DNA of 7,988 nt from VAZQ01 sp035552735 (GTDB taxonomy: Bacteria > Pseudomonadota > Alphaproteobacteria > Rhizobiales > Xanthobacteraceae), in NCBI GenBank assembly GCA_035552735.1, contig DASZKX010000308.1, positions 1 to 7,988 of the forward strand. Direction: 5' to 3'. The translations under genes were made by a program, and so were the position numbers. The notes under the pieces are model-generated. The model worked only from the letters and a program-made list of their open reading frames with translations, did no database searches and was not told where the DNA came from. Below, piece after piece: positions 5,921 through 7,988 of the stretch (its first letter is position 1; each line of letters opens with the position of its first letter).

Positions 5921-6943
5921 ATGAAAACATTCTTCGTCGCGTTGCTCTTGCTGCCGCTGGCCCAGGGCGGGGCGTCCGCCCAGACCGCGGCGGGCGATCC
6001 CGCTGCCGGCAAGGCCTATTGGGAGCGCGAAGCCCCCAGGGTAACGGCGTGCCGGAATTGCCACGGCCAACAGGGACAGGGCGCATTCGGACCGGACCTT
6101 GCGGGCCGCGGACTGAGTGCTGCCGAGGTCAAGCAAGCCGTCCGCAAGCCGTGGGGGATCATGCCGGCGTTCGTCGAGAGCCAGATGAGCGATCAAGACG
6201 CCGCCGATCTCGCCGCCTATTTCGCGACGCTGCCGAAGGTCGCCGAGCCCGGCAAATGGCGGTTCGAGCCCGCGGCGGGCGCGCCCCCCGGACAGGCCAC
6301 CATGATCAATATCGGATGCGGCCAGTGTCACGGCGTCAATCTCGACGGACCGCGCGGCAATCTGGGCGCCGTCAACGCGGATTTCGATTACTTCGCCAAC
6401 CTGGTCTACAACCACACGACGGCGCTGGGGCAGCACCGGGCCTTGCTCGGAGTCAAAGCCACCAACATCGACATGGGCAACTATTCGAGGGCGCGCCTGT
6501 CGGAAGACATGTTGCGGCAGATCTACTTCTGGGCCCGCGACGAGATCGGCTTCCGGGTTCCCATGACGGGCGTGCTGGGCAAGGGCGAGGCCGCCGCCAG
6601 CGGCGTCACCTATCCGCTGACCGTCACCAACGGCGGCCTGCAGGGCAAAGGCGTGATCGCGGAAGGCCTGACCGTCACCCTCCAGATCCCGGCCGACACC
6701 CAGGTGGTGGCGGCGACCGGCACCGGCTACCAGGGCGTCCACACGGACGAAAAAGCCAAGGCCAACTTGGCGGTATGGAAGCTGCCGCGCAGCGCCCCCA
6801 AGGATCAGGAGCACATCACCATCACGTTGTCGAAGGCCCCGACCGCCGCAGACAATCTGCGCGGCAACATCCGCTGGAGCAAGCCGGCCCCCAAGGACGG
6901 CCCCAGCCCCGACGTGATCAACATCGCGCCGGCGCCGCTCTGA
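5921..6943 (+). CDS. Exported diheme cytochrome c with C-terminal beta domain
   Basis: A 340-residue protein. The start MKTFFVALLLLPLAQGGASA is a signal peptide with a likely cut after residue 20, so it acts in the periplasm, where the Ccm machinery attaches heme. AGGGAGGG eight bases upstream supports ATG 5921. Two heme sites are seen: CRNCH (44-48) and CGQCH (133-137). The first sits in a compact c-type domain with GAFGPDLAGRGLS (54-66), the likely axial Met81 in GIMPAF, and SDQDAADLAAYFATLP (90-105). The second domain is looser; Met185, Met195 or Met215 could be its second ligand. After about residue 225 there is no heme motif. Instead YPLTVTNGG (231-239), VTLQIPAD (252-259) and HITITLSKAP (298-307) read as a beta-sandwich resembling Ig-like or DUF11-type domains. 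Electron transfer is likely from the family; partner and role of the tail are unknown. It appears monocistronic. Confidence 0.92.
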   Translation: MKTFFVALLLLPLAQGGASAQTAAGDPAAGKAYWEREAPRVTACRNCHGQQGQGAFGPDLAGRGLSAAEVKQAVRKPWGIMPAFVESQMSDQDAADLAAYFATLPKVAEPGKWRFEPAAGAPPGQATMINIGCGQCHGVNLDGPRGNLGAVNADFDYFANLVYNHTTALGQHRALLGVKATNIDMGNYSRARLSEDMLRQIYFWARDEIGFRVPMTGVLGKGEAAASGVTYPLTVTNGGLQGKGVIAEGLTVTLQIPADTQVVAATGTGYQGVHTDEKAKANLAVWKLPRSAPKDQEHITITLSKAPTAADNLRGNIRWSKPAPKDGPSPDVINIAPAPL

Positions 6944-6970
6944 CGGCACGGCACCGCAGCCTTCCTCTCT

Positions 6971-6992
6971 CCCGTGCGCGGTCGCGCACGGG
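6971..6992 (+). terminator. Terminator of the cytochrome gene
   Basis: CCCGTGCGC (6971-6979) and GCGCACGGG (6984-6992) form a perfect nine-base-pair stem with loop GGTC, followed by TCTTGTT. It lies 27 bases past the cytochrome stop codon. Stem strength and position fit an intrinsic terminator, although the T run is interrupted. Confidence 0.75.
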
Positions 6993-7012
6993 TCTTGTTG
7001 CGCAAACGTGCA

Positions 7013-7137
7013 GGGCGCAATCGCTTTATTGCGCCAATCAGCCGCGCCCCGCCCCATGCCTTTAGGTTCAGGGGCAAGAGACGTCAGGTTCAGGGGCAAG
7101 AGACGTCGCGCAGCGGCGCAATAAGGCGATTGCGCCC
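7013..7137. repeat. REP/REPIN-like inverted repeat pair
   Basis: Two 23-base arms, 7013-7035 and 7115-7137, are inverted copies with a single difference (T7025 against G7125, which would still pair as G-U in RNA). Each arm is itself a near-palindrome: GGCGCAAT and ATTGCGCC flank a six-base loop. The arms are separated by 79 bases that include the tandem repeat. Two self-folding units in opposite orientation between convergent genes is the arrangement of REP doublets (REPINs). Assignment to a genomic repeat family needs other copies, which this window does not have. Confidence 0.65.
7064..7107 (+). repeat. Perfect 22-bp tandem duplication
   Basis: A 22-base unit beginning AGGTTCAGGGGCAAG and ending AGACGTC occurs at 7064-7085 and again, without any difference or gap, at 7086-7107. 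It lies inside the loop between the two inverted arms. Identical copies point to a recent duplication, probably by slippage. Confidence 0.9.
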
Positions 7138-7178
7138 TACGACCCACACTGCGCTCTCAAATCCGCTGATTTGCGGGG

Positions 7179-7988
7179 TCAACCCGCCCTGATGTTCGCC
7201 GCGTGGATGACCTTGCCCCACTTCTCTGCTTCTGCGGCGAGGAAATTCCCGAATCCAGCGGGCGTCATCGGCATCGGAACCGCACCTATGTCGGCCAGCT
7301 GCGCCGTCATCTTGGGATCGCCGAGAGCCGCGTTGATCTCCTTGTTGAGCCTGTTGGTGATCTCGACGGGTGTGTTCCTGGGCGCGCCGATCCCGTACCA
7401 ACCACTCGCCTCATAGCGCGGTACAAAATCGCCCATGGGCGGGATATCCGGCAGCGCCGCCTGGCGCGTCGCGGTGGTGATTGCCAGGGCGCGCAGTTTG
7501 CCGGCTCGGATGTACCCGAGCGACTGAGATATCGGACTAAACACGACCTGAACCTGTCCGCCGAGCAGATCGGGCAGGAAGCTGTCGCGATAAGGCACGT
7601 GAACCATGTTGACGCCAGCCATCCCCATGAACAATTCACCGCACATATGGCTCAAGCTCCCATTGCCGGCTGACGCCATGTTGATTTTGCCGGGATTGGC
7701 CTTGGCATAGGCGATGAACTCAGGAACCGTCTTGGCCGGCAATGAGGGATTGAGCACCATTACGTAAGGCGCGAGGGCGATACCCGCCGCCGGCGCGATG
7801 TCGCGGATGAAATTGAAGTTGAGGTTGTCGTAAAGTGTGACGTTTATGGTGGCCGACGGACTGATCGCGAGAAGTGTGTAGCCATCTGGCTGCGCGTTCA
7901 CGACGACCTCGGTGCCGATATTGCCGCCGGCCCCCGGCCGATTTTCTATGACGAATTGCTGCCCGAGCCGCTCCGACAGCACCTGCCC
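7179..7988 (-). CDS. Bug/TctC-family tripartite tricarboxylate transporter binding protein, partial
   Basis: The visible 269 residues are the mature C-terminal part of a periplasmic solute-binding protein. The frame is open to the window edge, so the signal peptide and roughly the first 50-60 residues of a normal protein of about 325 lie outside. The Bug family is recognised by LSERLGQQFVIENRPGAGGN followed by PDGYTLL near the visible start, then NPSLPAKTVPEFIAYAKANP, HVPYRDSFLPDLLGGQVQV and GKLRALAITTATR in the usual order, ending at GFGNFLAAEAEKWGKVI. Such proteins bind carboxylates or other small organic acids, either for a TctAB membrane carrier or as sensors; orphans are very common in beta- and alphaproteobacteria. 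The GTG at 7982-7980 is an internal codon, not the start. No TctA or TctB gene is seen here. It converges on the cytochrome gene across a repeat-rich gap. Confidence 0.95.
   Translation of the reverse strand, partial: GQVLSERLGQQFVIENRPGAGGNIGTEVVVNAQPDGYTLLAISPSATINVTLYDNLNFNFIRDIAPAAGIALAPYVMVLNPSLPAKTVPEFIAYAKANPGKINMASAGNGSLSHMCGELFMGMAGVNMVHVPYRDSFLPDLLGGQVQVVFSPISQSLGYIRAGKLRALAITTATRQAALPDIPPMGDFVPRYEASGWYGIGAPRNTPVEITNRLNKEINAALGDPKMTAQLADIGAVPMPMTPAGFGNFLAAEAEKWGKVIHAANIRAG

Noticed and set aside
5007..7147. Long minus-strand open frames opposite the transporter and cytochrome genes
   Set aside because: They are antisense to genes with clear family motifs, lack ribosome binding sites and give low-complexity translations.
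7158..7173. CAAATC/GATTTG stem with loop CGCT just downstream of the Bug gene
   Set aside because: A six-base-pair AT-rich stem without a T run is too weak to call a terminator.

Overview
The window is GC-rich DNA with the coding style of an alphaproteobacterium, most likely a Rhizobiales member near Bradyrhizobium or Xanthobacteraceae. This is judged from the gene set: a DUF1127 protein beside a CspA-type protein, a CynX-like MFS carrier, a Bug/TctC solute-binding protein and a REP-like intergenic repeat. No database search was possible. Most genes look like scattered chromosomal housekeeping and metabolic functions. There is no transposase, phage gene or CRISPR array.

Layout. (1) 67-141 is a complete tRNA-Val(CAC) with an encoded CCA end. 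A non-coding stretch follows, then a small exported protein of unknown function (433-1305, +). (2) 1306-1629 carries no convincing gene but holds a strong hairpin that probably ends the cold-shock transcript. The minus-strand pair 2266-1630 encodes a DUF1127 small protein and then a 68-residue cold-shock protein with its own likely promoter; both families are linked to RNA binding. (3) 2397-5687 holds a LysR-type regulator (+), an aldo/keto reductase (-) convergent with it, and an MFS transporter (+) divergent from the reductase. The AT-rich gap between DUF1127 and lysR has a 10-5-10 inverted repeat overlapping the lysR ribosome binding site, plus an extra half-site 31 bp upstream: a good candidate operator. 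(4) 5921-6943 encodes an exported protein with two CXXCH heme sites and a C-terminal beta-rich domain, with a good sigma-70-like promoter and a perfect stem-loop after it. (5) 6944-7178 is a convergent intergenic region holding that stem-loop, a 23-bp inverted repeat of the REP/REPIN kind and a perfect 22-bp tandem duplication. (6) 7179-7988 (-) is the C-terminal part of a Bug/TctC periplasmic binding protein, cut by the window edge.

The genes do not form one clear pathway. The most coherent unit is the regulator, oxidoreductase and transporter trio, which could handle a small organic anion or carbonyl compound, though the three do not share one transcript. I found no strong evidence for a wholly new system. 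The points most worth checking are the diheme cytochrome with its extra domain, the lysR operator and the compound repeat at 7013-7137.
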